NCBI GenBank assembly: GCA_964546275.1
Contig: CAZJJG010000014.1
Location: 1-35,771 of the forward strand
DNA length: 35,771 nucleotides
Direction: 5' to 3'
Source: MED-G78 sp964546275
GTDB lineage: Bacteria > Pseudomonadota > Gammaproteobacteria > Magnimaribacterales > D2472
Shown here piece by piece: positions 7,841 to 15,480 of this stretch (position 1 is its first letter; every line of letters starts with the position of its first letter). The position numbers and the translations under genes are program-made. Below the pieces are notes generated by a model. It was not told where the DNA came from. It worked only from the letters and a program-made list of their open reading frames with translations, and did no database searches.

Positions 7841-8887
7841 ATGAATTATTTAACTGACAATACACGAATCATTGATAGAGTAGATGTTCCTACTCCAGCA
7901 GATATTATTAATGAGTATCCTATTACAGATGATATATCCAGACTGGTTTATGGAACAAGGAATGAAATTAGTCAGATTCTCCACGGAAATGATCATAGAG
8001 TTTTAGTAGTTGCAGGCCCTTGCTCTATTCATGACACTGATTCTGCCCTTGAATACGCTCAATGGTTGCAAGAAGCAAGACAGAGATATCACAAAAATCT
8101 ATTAATTGTGATGCGTGTATATTTTGAAAAACCTCGCACAACTGTTGGCTGGAAAGGTTTAATAAATGACCCAAATCTAGATGGAAGTTATGATATTCCT
8201 AAGGGAATAAGAACTGCTAGAAAGTTACTTATTAAACTTGCTGAGTTAGGTCTTCCAGCAGGAACAGAATATCTTGATCCCATTAGCCCTCAATATGTCT
8301 CAGATTTAATTTCATGGGGTGCTATTGGCGCTAGAACAGCTGAGAGTCAAATTCATAGAGAGCTTGCATCAGGATTATCTTGTCCGGTGGGTATAAAAAA
8401 TGGAACAAATGGTGATTTAAAAGTTGCAATAGATGGAATTCAAGCAGCAAACCACCCTCATGTATTCTTGTCAGCTACTAAAGAGGGAGAGGTAGCAGTT
8501 TTTAAAACTTCGGGAAATATTGATACGCATATCATATTAAGGGGCGGCATAAATCCAAACTATTATCCAGAATCTATTTCTGAAACTTTATCAGCATTAA
8601 AAGAAGCTGAGGTGAATGAATCTATTATGGTTGATGCAAGTCATGGTAATAGCCAGAAAATATTTAAGAATCAAATACCCGTTATTTCTTCAGTATGTGA
8701 GCAAATAATTGCAGGCAATAAAAATCTTAACGGCGTTATGATCGAAAGTCACTTGGTAGAAGGTAATCAAAAAATATCAGATAACCTTGTTTATGGTCAA
8801 AGTGTTACTGATGGTTGTATGAATCTAGATGATATCGATGGCTGTTTTAAAGAGCTTGATGCTGCAATAGCTAAAAGTAGAGGTTAA
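7841..8887 (+). CDS. 3-deoxy-7-phosphoheptulonate (DAHP) synthase, class I
   Basis: First enzyme of the shikimate pathway, joining phosphoenolpyruvate and erythrose 4-phosphate. The 348 residues match the AroF/AroG/AroH length. Signatures are AGPCSIHD at 58-65 with metal-ligand C61, YFEKPRTTVGWKGLINDP near 96-113, GARTAESQ, GIKNGTNG, ILRGG, DASHGNS and the C-terminal IESHLVEGNQ. The feedback type (Phe, Tyr or Trp) cannot be read with confidence, so no isozyme symbol is given. Driven by its own good promoter, and possibly read on into the DnaT-like gene 6 bases downstream. Confidence 0.95.
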   Translation: MNYLTDNTRIIDRVDVPTPADIINEYPITDDISRLVYGTRNEISQILHGNDHRVLVVAGPCSIHDTDSALEYAQWLQEARQRYHKNLLIVMRVYFEKPRTTVGWKGLINDPNLDGSYDIPKGIRTARKLLIKLAELGLPAGTEYLDPISPQYVSDLISWGAIGARTAESQIHRELASGLSCPVGIKNGTNGDLKVAIDGIQAANHPHVFLSATKEGEVAVFKTSGNIDTHIILRGGINPNYYPESISETLSALKEAEVNESIMVDASHGNSQKIFKNQIPVISSVCEQIIAGNKNLNGVMIESHLVEGNQKISDNLVYGQSVTDGCMNLDDIDGCFKELDAAIAKSRG

Positions 8888-8893
8888 TTAGAC

Positions 8894-9697
8894 TTGGAAG
8901 AACAAAAGATAAGCTTTAATAAAGAAGCTGCCGACACTCTAGGAATAGAATCTGCAATAATCTTAGAGCTCTATAAATCAATAAAATTTAATGAATCTTT
9001 AGATGAGGTTGATCTATTTAAAGTTATAAAAAGTGAATGCTCGTTTATGAGCGATGACAAGATCAAGAGTAATTTTGAGAAATTAAAAAAATTGAAACTA
9101 ATTACTTTTAACTCTAATAAAACCAAGGCTTCTAACAATAACTTTGAAGTAAAATTGCCTCATAAAAATAATAATCAATCAAAAACTAACATAAGTCATT
9201 CTTGGACTCCCTCCAAAGAGACAATTGAGGTACTAGAGCTTGGCGGTATTTCATTAGACTTCTCAAAGACTAAACTTAAAGAATTTAAGATATATTGGAA
9301 TGAGAGAAATCAAGCTAGAGATAATTGGAATATACTTTTTTTAGATTACATGAGAAGAGAATGGGCTAAAGAAAACTCATCCAATAGAGGGATGCCTTTT
9401 TGTATGCACAAAGAATGGTTGCCTAATGATGACGTCTACGAAGTACTAAATTTATCTCAAATTTCTAGAGAGGCTGCAGTAAAATATCTTGGTGAGTTTA
9501 TAATTTATTGGGAAGAAAATGGAATTGCTTTAAAATCATGGAACTCGAAATATATTGAGTATGTAAAAAGGAAAGAGTTAACAACATCGACAATTAATGA
9601 CAAAAAAAATCAAGGAATACATGAACCTGGAAGGTTCTCAAAAGATTTTTCGGAGAGAAAAAGTGACCAATCTTGGGCAAAAGAATTCAAACTCTAA
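8894..9697 (+). CDS. Protein with two tandem DnaT-like (primosome) domains
   Basis: 267 residues. The N-terminal ~75 residues look like a small helix-turn-helix or winged-helix segment. Two repeats about 71 residues apart follow: W104-W157 and W175-K227. They share the pattern W-P...VL-L--IS......L-EF-IYW-E......W.....Y..R, which is the signature of the DnaT C-terminal ssDNA-binding/helicase-loader-interacting domain. A Ser/Lys-rich tail follows. The start is TTG at 8894, the only canonical-type start between the upstream stop and residue 52. The next gene looks like a lambda-P-type loader, so a primosome or helicase-loading role is inferred. Most DnaT-like proteins carry one such domain, so the tandem copy is unusual. 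Low G+C and codon use are like the neighbours. Confidence 0.7.
   Translation: MEEQKISFNKEAADTLGIESAIILELYKSIKFNESLDEVDLFKVIKSECSFMSDDKIKSNFEKLKKLKLITFNSNKTKASNNNFEVKLPHKNNNQSKTNISHSWTPSKETIEVLELGGISLDFSKTKLKEFKIYWNERNQARDNWNILFLDYMRREWAKENSSNRGMPFCMHKEWLPNDDVYEVLNLSQISREAAVKYLGEFIIYWEENGIALKSWNSKYIEYVKRKELTTSTINDKKNQGIHEPGRFSKDFSERKSDQSWAKEFKL
9652..9655 (+). promoter_or_regulatory. Shine-Dalgarno GGAG selecting a GTG start at 9663
   Basis: GGAG lies seven bases before the GTG at 9663-9665, inside the 3' end of the DnaT-like gene. The in-frame ATGs further upstream (9597 and 9621) have no comparable site and would give an odd, basic N-terminal extension. This favours translation from 9663. 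Confidence 0.6.
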
Positions 9698-10247
9698 TAA
9701 CTTAAAACAATATATAGAAGCTATTGATAAATTGTTTTTAAAGCTTGAGCTTGCCTATCATTATCAATTCTATAAAGTATTTGGAACGGATGATAAGTTG
9801 AATGAAGGCAAAAAATTATGGGCCTCTAGTCTTAAAAAATTCGATATTGAAGCTATAAATAATGCATCCGAACATGTTATTCAATCCCAGCCATATTTTC
9901 CAACTCTAACTGACTTGGTGCAAGCCTGTATGGAGTTAAAGAAGAATGATTCTCTGCCCTCTCCTGAAGAAGCTTTTATTGAAGCTAGAAAATCATACTC
10001 TCCGAGAAAAAAATACAATTGGAGTCATCCTATAGTTTATTTTGCTGGAAAGAAAACAGGTTGGAATTTTTTAAATGAAAAAGATGGGAAAGACATTTTT
10101 TATGATTTTAAGAAAAACTATAATACTTTTGTTAAGGCAATAAATGGCGGCAAAGAATTTAATATTCCTAAAGATGAAATTGATGAAGAGCTAAAACCAT
10201 TAGATCAAAAACTCTTCGAAACCCTAAGAAAAAAATATAAGATATAG
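9663..10247 (+). CDS. Probable lambda-P-like replicative helicase loader
   Basis: 194 residues from the GTG at 9663 (216 if the ATG at 9597 is used). The pattern resembles phage lambda replication protein P: a helical N-terminal part (IEAIDKLFLKLELAYHYQF), LWASSLKKFDIEAINNASEHV, then PYFPTLTDLVQACMEL and LPSPEEAFIEAR, comparable to the FLPSPGQFVAWC and LP... region of P. It lacks the AAA+ Walker motifs of DnaC. It overlaps the DnaT-like gene by 35 bases, indicating coupled expression. Family assignment is by pattern only and needs a profile search. No other phage genes surround it, so domestication is more likely than prophage remains. Confidence 0.55.
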   Translation: MTNLGQKNSNSNNLKQYIEAIDKLFLKLELAYHYQFYKVFGTDDKLNEGKKLWASSLKKFDIEAINNASEHVIQSQPYFPTLTDLVQACMELKKNDSLPSPEEAFIEARKSYSPRKKYNWSHPIVYFAGKKTGWNFLNEKDGKDIFYDFKKNYNTFVKAINGGKEFNIPKDEIDEELKPLDQKLFETLRKKYKI

Positions 10248-10276
10248 ATTACAATAATAGTTCTCTAAGCTAACTT

Positions 10277-10306
10277 TTGTTATTATTAGTTATGGCATCT
10301 TATATG
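10277..10306 (+). promoter_or_regulatory. Putative promoter for the RND efflux operon
   Basis: TTGTTA (10277-10282) and TATATG (10301-10306) are 18 bases apart, in the 79-base gap ahead of the adaptor ATG at 10327. The match is moderate. No repressor gene such as a TetR family member lies nearby. Confidence 0.35.
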
Positions 10307-10326
10307 TCATATTCATTGGATAAATT

Positions 10327-11208
10327 ATGTCTAAAAATTTACGTATATCTTTATACATTCTACTACCTCTTAGTTTCTGGATGATCTCTGGGTTCTTTGT
10401 TAAGGAAGAGGTAATTGAGCAAGCTCAAATCGCACAATTTGCAGAAGTTGCTGTCATGAGAAGTATTTCTGAACTATATAAACCAGAAATAATGCTTAAA
10501 GCTACAGCGATTTCAGAAAGGAGAGTAAATGTCCGCGCTAAAACATCAGGTGAAGTTGTTTCTATAGGAGCTAGGCAAGGAGAGTTAATACAAAAAGATT
10601 TTGTACTTTGTAGTCTTGGTGTGGTTGCATTAAACAGAACTGAAGTGAAGGCACCTTTTTCTGGATATATTGAGAGCATAGTAAAGCCTGGTAATTTTAT
10701 TGAAAGAGGTCAAGTATGCGCAACTATTATTAAACTTGATCCTATAATCTTTATAGCTGAAGTGCCTGAAATAAGTATTGCAAAAGTTAAAGTTGGTCAA
10801 AATGTTGATATTAATCTAATAACAGGTCAAAAAGTTTCAGGCATATTAAGTTTTGTTTCAAAAAGTGCATCTCCTGCAACAAAAACTTTTAGAGTTGAAG
10901 TTGAGATAAAAAATAAAGATGGTTTGATCAAAGACGGTTTAACTGCTGATCTTATTATTAAAACTGACGAAGTCAAAGCTCACAAAATTTCTCCATCTAT
11001 TTTAATTCTTGATGATGATGGAAAGCTTGGAGTAAGAATAACCAATGCAAAGAATATTGTTGAATTTCATGAGATTGATATTGTGCAAGATTCTGCTGAA
11101 GGATTGAGAGCAACCGGAGTACCTGAAGGAGCTTATATTATTGTCCAAGGACAAGGTTTTGTTGAAGAAGGTCAGACTGTAGAAATTACAGATTTAGGGC
11201 AGCTATGA
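10327..11208 (+). CDS. RND efflux periplasmic adaptor lacking the alpha-helical hairpin
   Basis: 293-residue membrane fusion protein of the MexA/AcrA (HlyD-like) family. An uncleaved-looking N-terminal hydrophobic segment (about residues 6-24) anchors it to the inner membrane. The two half-lipoyl motifs are NVRAKTSGEVVSIGARQGEL (68-87) and TEVKAPFSGYIESIVKPGNF (105-124). Normally some 60-80 residues of coiled-coil hairpin separate them; here only about a dozen residues (94-105) join them. A beta-barrel region (about 140-215) and a membrane-proximal domain (about 220-293) follow. The 293-residue length agrees with loss of the hairpin (family usual about 370-400). It overlaps the permease by ATGA. 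The hairpin normally contacts the TolC-type channel, so this adaptor must dock differently. Confidence 0.88.
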   Translation: MSKNLRISLYILLPLSFWMISGFFVKEEVIEQAQIAQFAEVAVMRSISELYKPEIMLKATAISERRVNVRAKTSGEVVSIGARQGELIQKDFVLCSLGVVALNRTEVKAPFSGYIESIVKPGNFIERGQVCATIIKLDPIIFIAEVPEISIAKVKVGQNVDINLITGQKVSGILSFVSKSASPATKTFRVEVEIKNKDGLIKDGLTADLIIKTDEVKAHKISPSILILDDDGKLGVRITNAKNIVEFHEIDIVQDSAEGLRATGVPEGAYIIVQGQGFVEEGQTVEITDLGQL

Positions 11209-14200
11209 CAGGAATAATTGATTTTGCTTTAAGTAAAGCAAAGACTACTTTAATGATTGCTGTATTAATCGTTATAGCTGGTTCATATGCTCGCCAAGAA
11301 ATACCTATAGCTGCATCTCCAAATATTCAATTACCATTTGTAAGTGTTGCTGTATTCCTTGATGGAGCATCTCCTTCAGATGGCTCAAGACTAGTTGCTA
11401 AACCTTTAGAAAATCGATTAAGGACTGTACCTGGAGTTAAAACTATTAGAGCAACTAGCAGTCTATCTAATGTAAGAATTTTTCTAGAATTTGAAGTTGG
11501 TTACGACATAGATAAAGCTATAGTTGATACTAAACAAGCAGTTGAAGAGGTAAAGTTTAATTTACCTCAAGAGGCTGAAGATCCTCAAATTAATGAATAT
11601 AGTAATGCAAATTTTCCTGTGATGAATCTAAGTGTTATTGGTGCGAGCTCCCTAAGACAAAAAGTATTTTATGCAAGAGAGCTTAAGGATAGGTTGGAAA
11701 AAATTGAGGAGGTTTTAGAAACTGAGGTCATTGGCTCTCCTGACGAAGTTCTTGAAGGCATTATTAATAAATCCAAGATGGAAGCTTATGGTGTAACGCT
11801 TACAGACCTGTATTATTCAGTTGCTAATAATAATGTAATTATTCCTGGTGGTAAGCAAGATACTGGTCTTGGTAGTTTTATGATTGAAGTGCCGAGCGTT
11901 ATAGAAACGGCTGAAGATGTTTACAGCATACCAATTAAAGTAACTAAAGATGCTGTTGTCACTCTTAGTGATATTGCTAGCATTAGGAGAACTTTCAAAG
12001 ATTTTAATTCATATGCAAGAGTTAATGGAGAGGATGCTGTTGCAATTGAAGTTATGTTAAGAGAAGGAGCTAATGCAATTGATGCAGCTAATAAAATTGC
12101 AATTGAATTAGATGAATTTAGAAAAATATTGCCTGAAAACCTAACAGTTGTTAAGACAAATGATGATACTGTTTGGGCTAATATGATGGTATCAGAACTA
12201 AATGGCAATATTATCTCTGCAGTTGTTTTGATAATGATATTGGTTGTAGCAAGTATGGGTTTTAGGGTCTCTATGCTTGTAGGTCTTTCAATACCATTTT
12301 GTTTCTTATTAACCTATCTAACGTTATATCTATTAGGGTATGAAGTAAATTTTCTTGTAATGATGGGGCTCTTGCTTGGAATGGGGATGCTTATTGATGG
12401 ATCTATTGTAGTAACTGAGTATGCAGATAGAAAAATAAGCGAAGGTCTTTCTAGACTAGAAGCATACAGGTTAGCATCCAAAAGAATGTTTACCCCTGTA
12501 TTAGCTTCAACTGCGACAACAATAGCAGCTTTTATTCCTTTAATTTTTTGGCCAGGATTTACGGGCCAATTTATGAGATATCTTCCTATTACAGTGAGTA
12601 TTGTTCTAGCTTCATCATTATTTTATTCTCTTGTCTTAATCCCGGTCCTGGGCTCATATTTTGGGCAGAGCTCTTCAACGCTTAAATTAGGAAAAGACAG
12701 TGATAAAACTGGAGAACCTTTATTTGATCGACTAGCTGAGTACTATGGAAAGCTAACAAAGCTATTTGTTAAAAATCCAGGTGAAACCATTATTCTTACA
12801 CTCGCAGTATTATTTACAATTGTTACTACATACAATTTTTACGGAAAAGGAACGGTCTATTTCGCAATAGTTGATCCAGTAAAAGCTGAAATTACAGTTA
12901 GAGGAAGAGGAAATTTTTCAGCCTTAGAATCTAAAAAGATAATAGAAGTGGTTGAGGAAAGACTTCTACAAATTGATGAGCTAGAAAGCGTCTTTTTGAG
13001 ATCAGGCTCGCCTTGGTGGGAGCGAGGTGGAGATAAAATTGGAAGTGGTTATGTTGAAGTGGTAGAGCCATCTGAAAGAGATATTAGTGGTCTAGAGATA
13101 ATGCAGCTTGTTACAGAGGTAACACAAGGAATACCAGGAATTATTGTTGAAGCTGTGGCTGATCTTGGTGGTCCTCAATTTGATTCTCCTATCGAGCTTA
13201 ATATTACCGGTGATATTGAATCTGAAGTTGTTGCAGCAGCTCTTCTTGCAGAAGAATATATGCGAAATGAAGTTAAGGGATTAACTAATATATTCTCTAG
13301 TCAACCCTACCCTTCTGTAGAATGGAATGTTCAAGTTGATAAGCAAAAAGCAGCTCAGTTAGGTGTAAAAGTTGGAGATGTTGGAGCTCTTGTCCAGATG
13401 CTTACTTCTGGATTTAAAGTTGGTGAGTTTCGGCCTGATGACTCTAAAGATGAAGTAGAAATAAGAGTTAGATTTCCCTCAAAGGATAGAACGATAACTG
13501 GAATAAATACTCTAAATGTAACTACTGCAAATGGTTTAATTCCTGTTAGTTCTTTTATAACACTTTCACCTCAAGAAAATAGATCAACTGTTAATAGAAG
13601 AAATGGTCAATATGTTCAAGAGCTTGCAGCAGCAACTATTGATGAATCTTTGGTAGCAGCAAAGGTTGCTGAAATGCAGTTATGGATAGAGGCGCAGAAT
13701 TTTAGCAAACAAGGCATCAATATGTCCTTTACTGGAATGCAAGAAGAGACTGAAGAAGTTAATGAGTTTATGGTTATGGCTGGCATTACAGCCTTATTTA
13801 TAATGCTCATATTGCTGTTAACTCAGTTCAATAGTTTCTATCAATCATTTTTAATACTCTCTGCAGTATTCATGTCCTTTGTAGGAGTTCTGCTTGGTCT
13901 TTTGATCTCAAATAGACCATTTAGCTCTACTATGACTGGTATATCAATAGTTACCCTTGCAGGAATTGTAGTTAACAATAATATTGTTCTAATAGACACA
14001 TTTAATAGATTAAAGTTTGAGTCTCCAGAAACTGACCGTCTTGAGCTTATAAGAGCTACCTGTCAGCAGAGATTGAGGCCTATTTTGCTTACTTCAGCTA
14101 CCACAATATTTGGATTGCTCCCTCTTGCAATGGGATTAAGTTTTGATCTTATAGGCAGAGAAATAGCAATAGGAACTCGAGTTGTAGATTGGTGGCAAAA

Positions 14201-14336
14201 TCTTGCTCTATCTATAGTTTTTGGTCTTGGTTTTAGCACACTTTTAACCTTAATATTTACTCCTGCAGCTTTAGCATTTCCATACAAGTTAAGAGATAAA
14301 TATGGTCAAAGATTTGCTGAAAAAATTAAAGCTTAA
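11205..14336 (+). CDS. RND (HAE1-type) efflux permease
   Basis: 1043-residue inner-membrane proton/substrate antiporter of the AcrB/MexB superfamily, with the usual two halves of one helix, a large periplasmic domain and five or six helices. In TM4 the motif reads MLIDGSIVV: D397 matches AcrB D407, but the next residue is G398 instead of D408. In TM10 GIVVNNNIV has N924 at the AcrB K940 position. The TM11 RLRPILLTS arginines are kept. Substituted relay residues occur in other HAE1 clades (SwrC-like proteins also have NN in TM10), so it is probably active but not a classical AcrB. The substrate is unknown. No outer-membrane factor gene is adjacent. Confidence 0.9.
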   Translation: MTGIIDFALSKAKTTLMIAVLIVIAGSYARQEIPIAASPNIQLPFVSVAVFLDGASPSDGSRLVAKPLENRLRTVPGVKTIRATSSLSNVRIFLEFEVGYDIDKAIVDTKQAVEEVKFNLPQEAEDPQINEYSNANFPVMNLSVIGASSLRQKVFYARELKDRLEKIEEVLETEVIGSPDEVLEGIINKSKMEAYGVTLTDLYYSVANNNVIIPGGKQDTGLGSFMIEVPSVIETAEDVYSIPIKVTKDAVVTLSDIASIRRTFKDFNSYARVNGEDAVAIEVMLREGANAIDAANKIAIELDEFRKILPENLTVVKTNDDTVWANMMVSELNGNIISAVVLIMILVVASMGFRVSMLVGLSIPFCFLLTYLTLYLLGYEVNFLVMMGLLLGMGMLIDGSIVVTEYADRKISEGLSRLEAYRLASKRMFTPVLASTATTIAAFIPLIFWPGFTGQFMRYLPITVSIVLASSLFYSLVLIPVLGSYFGQSSSTLKLGKDSDKTGEPLFDRLAEYYGKLTKLFVKNPGETIILTLAVLFTIVTTYNFYGKGTVYFAIVDPVKAEITVRGRGNFSALESKKIIEVVEERLLQIDELESVFLRSGSPWWERGGDKIGSGYVEVVEPSERDISGLEIMQLVTEVTQGIPGIIVEAVADLGGPQFDSPIELNITGDIESEVVAAALLAEEYMRNEVKGLTNIFSSQPYPSVEWNVQVDKQKAAQLGVKVGDVGALVQMLTSGFKVGEFRPDDSKDEVEIRVRFPSKDRTITGINTLNVTTANGLIPVSSFITLSPQENRSTVNRRNGQYVQELAAATIDESLVAAKVAEMQLWIEAQNFSKQGINMSFTGMQEETEEVNEFMVMAGITALFIMLILLLTQFNSFYQSFLILSAVFMSFVGVLLGLLISNRPFSSTMTGISIVTLAGIVVNNNIVLIDTFNRLKFESPETDRLELIRATCQQRLRPILLTSATTIFGLLPLAMGLSFDLIGREIAIGTRVVDWWQNLALSIVFGLGFSTLLTLIFTPAALAFPYKLRDKYGQRFAEKIKA

Positions 14337-14371
14337 ATAAGTTTTATAAGAATACTAAGTTACAATTAGAT

Positions 14372-14596
14372 ATGGGTAATACAAAAGATCAAATAGATTT
14401 TGAAGCATCTTTGAAAAAGCTGGAATCTATTGTTGCAAAACTTGAAAATAACGATATAAATTTAGAGGATTCAGTTCAATCTTTTGAGGAAGGTATTAAG
14501 TTAGTAAAAGAATGTCAAAAACAATTAAGTGATGCTGAACTAAAAGTAAAAAAGTTACTCGAAAATGGAAGTATTGCTGACCTAGAAGATAAATAA
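14372..14596 (+). CDS. xseB: Exodeoxyribonuclease VII small subunit, XseB
   Basis: 74 residues, the usual size. The family core is clear: FEASLKKLESIVAKLEN, then LEDSVQSFEEGIKLVKECQKQL and LSDAELKVKKL, two coiled-coil-forming helices. It binds the catalytic XseA subunit (not in the window) in ssDNA degradation. First gene of xseB-ispA-dxs, a conserved gammaproteobacterial order. No Shine-Dalgarno is visible; a -10-like TACAAT at 14361-14366 lies 5 bases before the ATG. Confidence 0.95.
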   Translation: MGNTKDQIDFEASLKKLESIVAKLENNDINLEDSVQSFEEGIKLVKECQKQLSDAELKVKKLLENGSIADLEDK

Positions 14597-14597
14597 A

Positions 14598-15479
14598 GTG
14601 CCTATAAAGTTCTTAACTCGATCACGAGAACTTATTCATAATAATTTAAAAAATATAATTAAATCTGAATCTTTAATTGATGAGGCTATGAGATATTCTG
14701 TACTTAGTGAAAGTAAAGTTATAAGACCTGGTCTAGTTTTTGCATCTGGTCTATTAAATAAAAATTTAACACAAGCCAGTCTGATAAATTTAGCATCTTC
14801 AGTTGAGCTAATTCATACCTATTCTTTAATTCACGATGACTTACCATGCATGGATGATGATGATTTACGCAGGGGTAAGGAGTCTAGTCATGTGAAGTAT
14901 GGCGAAGCTCATGCAATTCTTACAGGTGATGCTCTACATGACTTAGCTTTTGAAATAATTGTATTAGACAGGGATATGTCTGATCAGAATAAAGTTGAGG
15001 CTGTAAGTATATTAGCTAAAGCCTCAGGCGCATCTGGTATGGTTTTGGGTCAACATCTTGATGTGCAATCTGAAAAATTAGATTCTAATATATCTAAAAA
15101 TGAAATGGCTAGAATTCACTCATTAAAAACAGGGAAACTTATTCAAGCATCGGTTTTAATGGGGCAAATTAATTCAAATATCAGTAATGATAAGCAAAAG
15201 ATGTTGGCAGATTTTGGTTCTAAAATTGGTTTAGCTTTCCAAATCTTTGATGATATATTAGATGAAATAGGAATTTCTTCAGTTATTGGTAAATCTGCTA
15301 AATCTGATTTAAAAAATCTTAAACAAACATATGTTAAGGTCATGGGTCTTAAAGAGTCTGAAGTTTTAGCTAATGATCTTGCATCAGAATCTATAAATAT
15401 TCTTAAAGAAATAGATCTTGGAAAAGAAATGGAAACATTAAAATTACTTGCAGAATATATGGTAAATAGGAATAAATAA
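14598..15479 (+). CDS. ispA: Farnesyl diphosphate synthase (geranyltranstransferase), IspA
   Basis: 293-residue trans-isoprenyl diphosphate synthase condensing IPP with DMAPP and GPP to make farnesyl diphosphate for quinone and undecaprenyl synthesis. The first aspartate-rich motif is DDLPCMDDDDLRRG starting at residue 80. The second is DDILD at 218-222, within FQIFDDILDE. The GTG start at 14598 follows the xseB stop after one base. The C-terminus fits the family, with a short final helix. Part of xseB-ispA-dxs, which puts precursor synthesis (Dxs) and condensation in one transcript. Confidence 0.94.
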   Translation: MPIKFLTRSRELIHNNLKNIIKSESLIDEAMRYSVLSESKVIRPGLVFASGLLNKNLTQASLINLASSVELIHTYSLIHDDLPCMDDDDLRRGKESSHVKYGEAHAILTGDALHDLAFEIIVLDRDMSDQNKVEAVSILAKASGASGMVLGQHLDVQSEKLDSNISKNEMARIHSLKTGKLIQASVLMGQINSNISNDKQKMLADFGSKIGLAFQIFDDILDEIGISSVIGKSAKSDLKNLKQTYVKVMGLKESEVLANDLASESINILKEIDLGKEMETLKLLAEYMVNRNK

Positions 15480-15480
15480 A

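Noticed and set aside
9597..9662. ATG at 9597 as the start of the lambda-P-like gene
   Set aside because: It would force a 101-base overlap, has no Shine-Dalgarno, and adds a basic segment of unlikely sequence. GTG at 9663 with GGAG seven bases upstream is better.
8894..10247. Prophage remnant
   Set aside because: No integrase, attachment repeats, structural or lysis genes; flanked by housekeeping genes with matching base and codon use.
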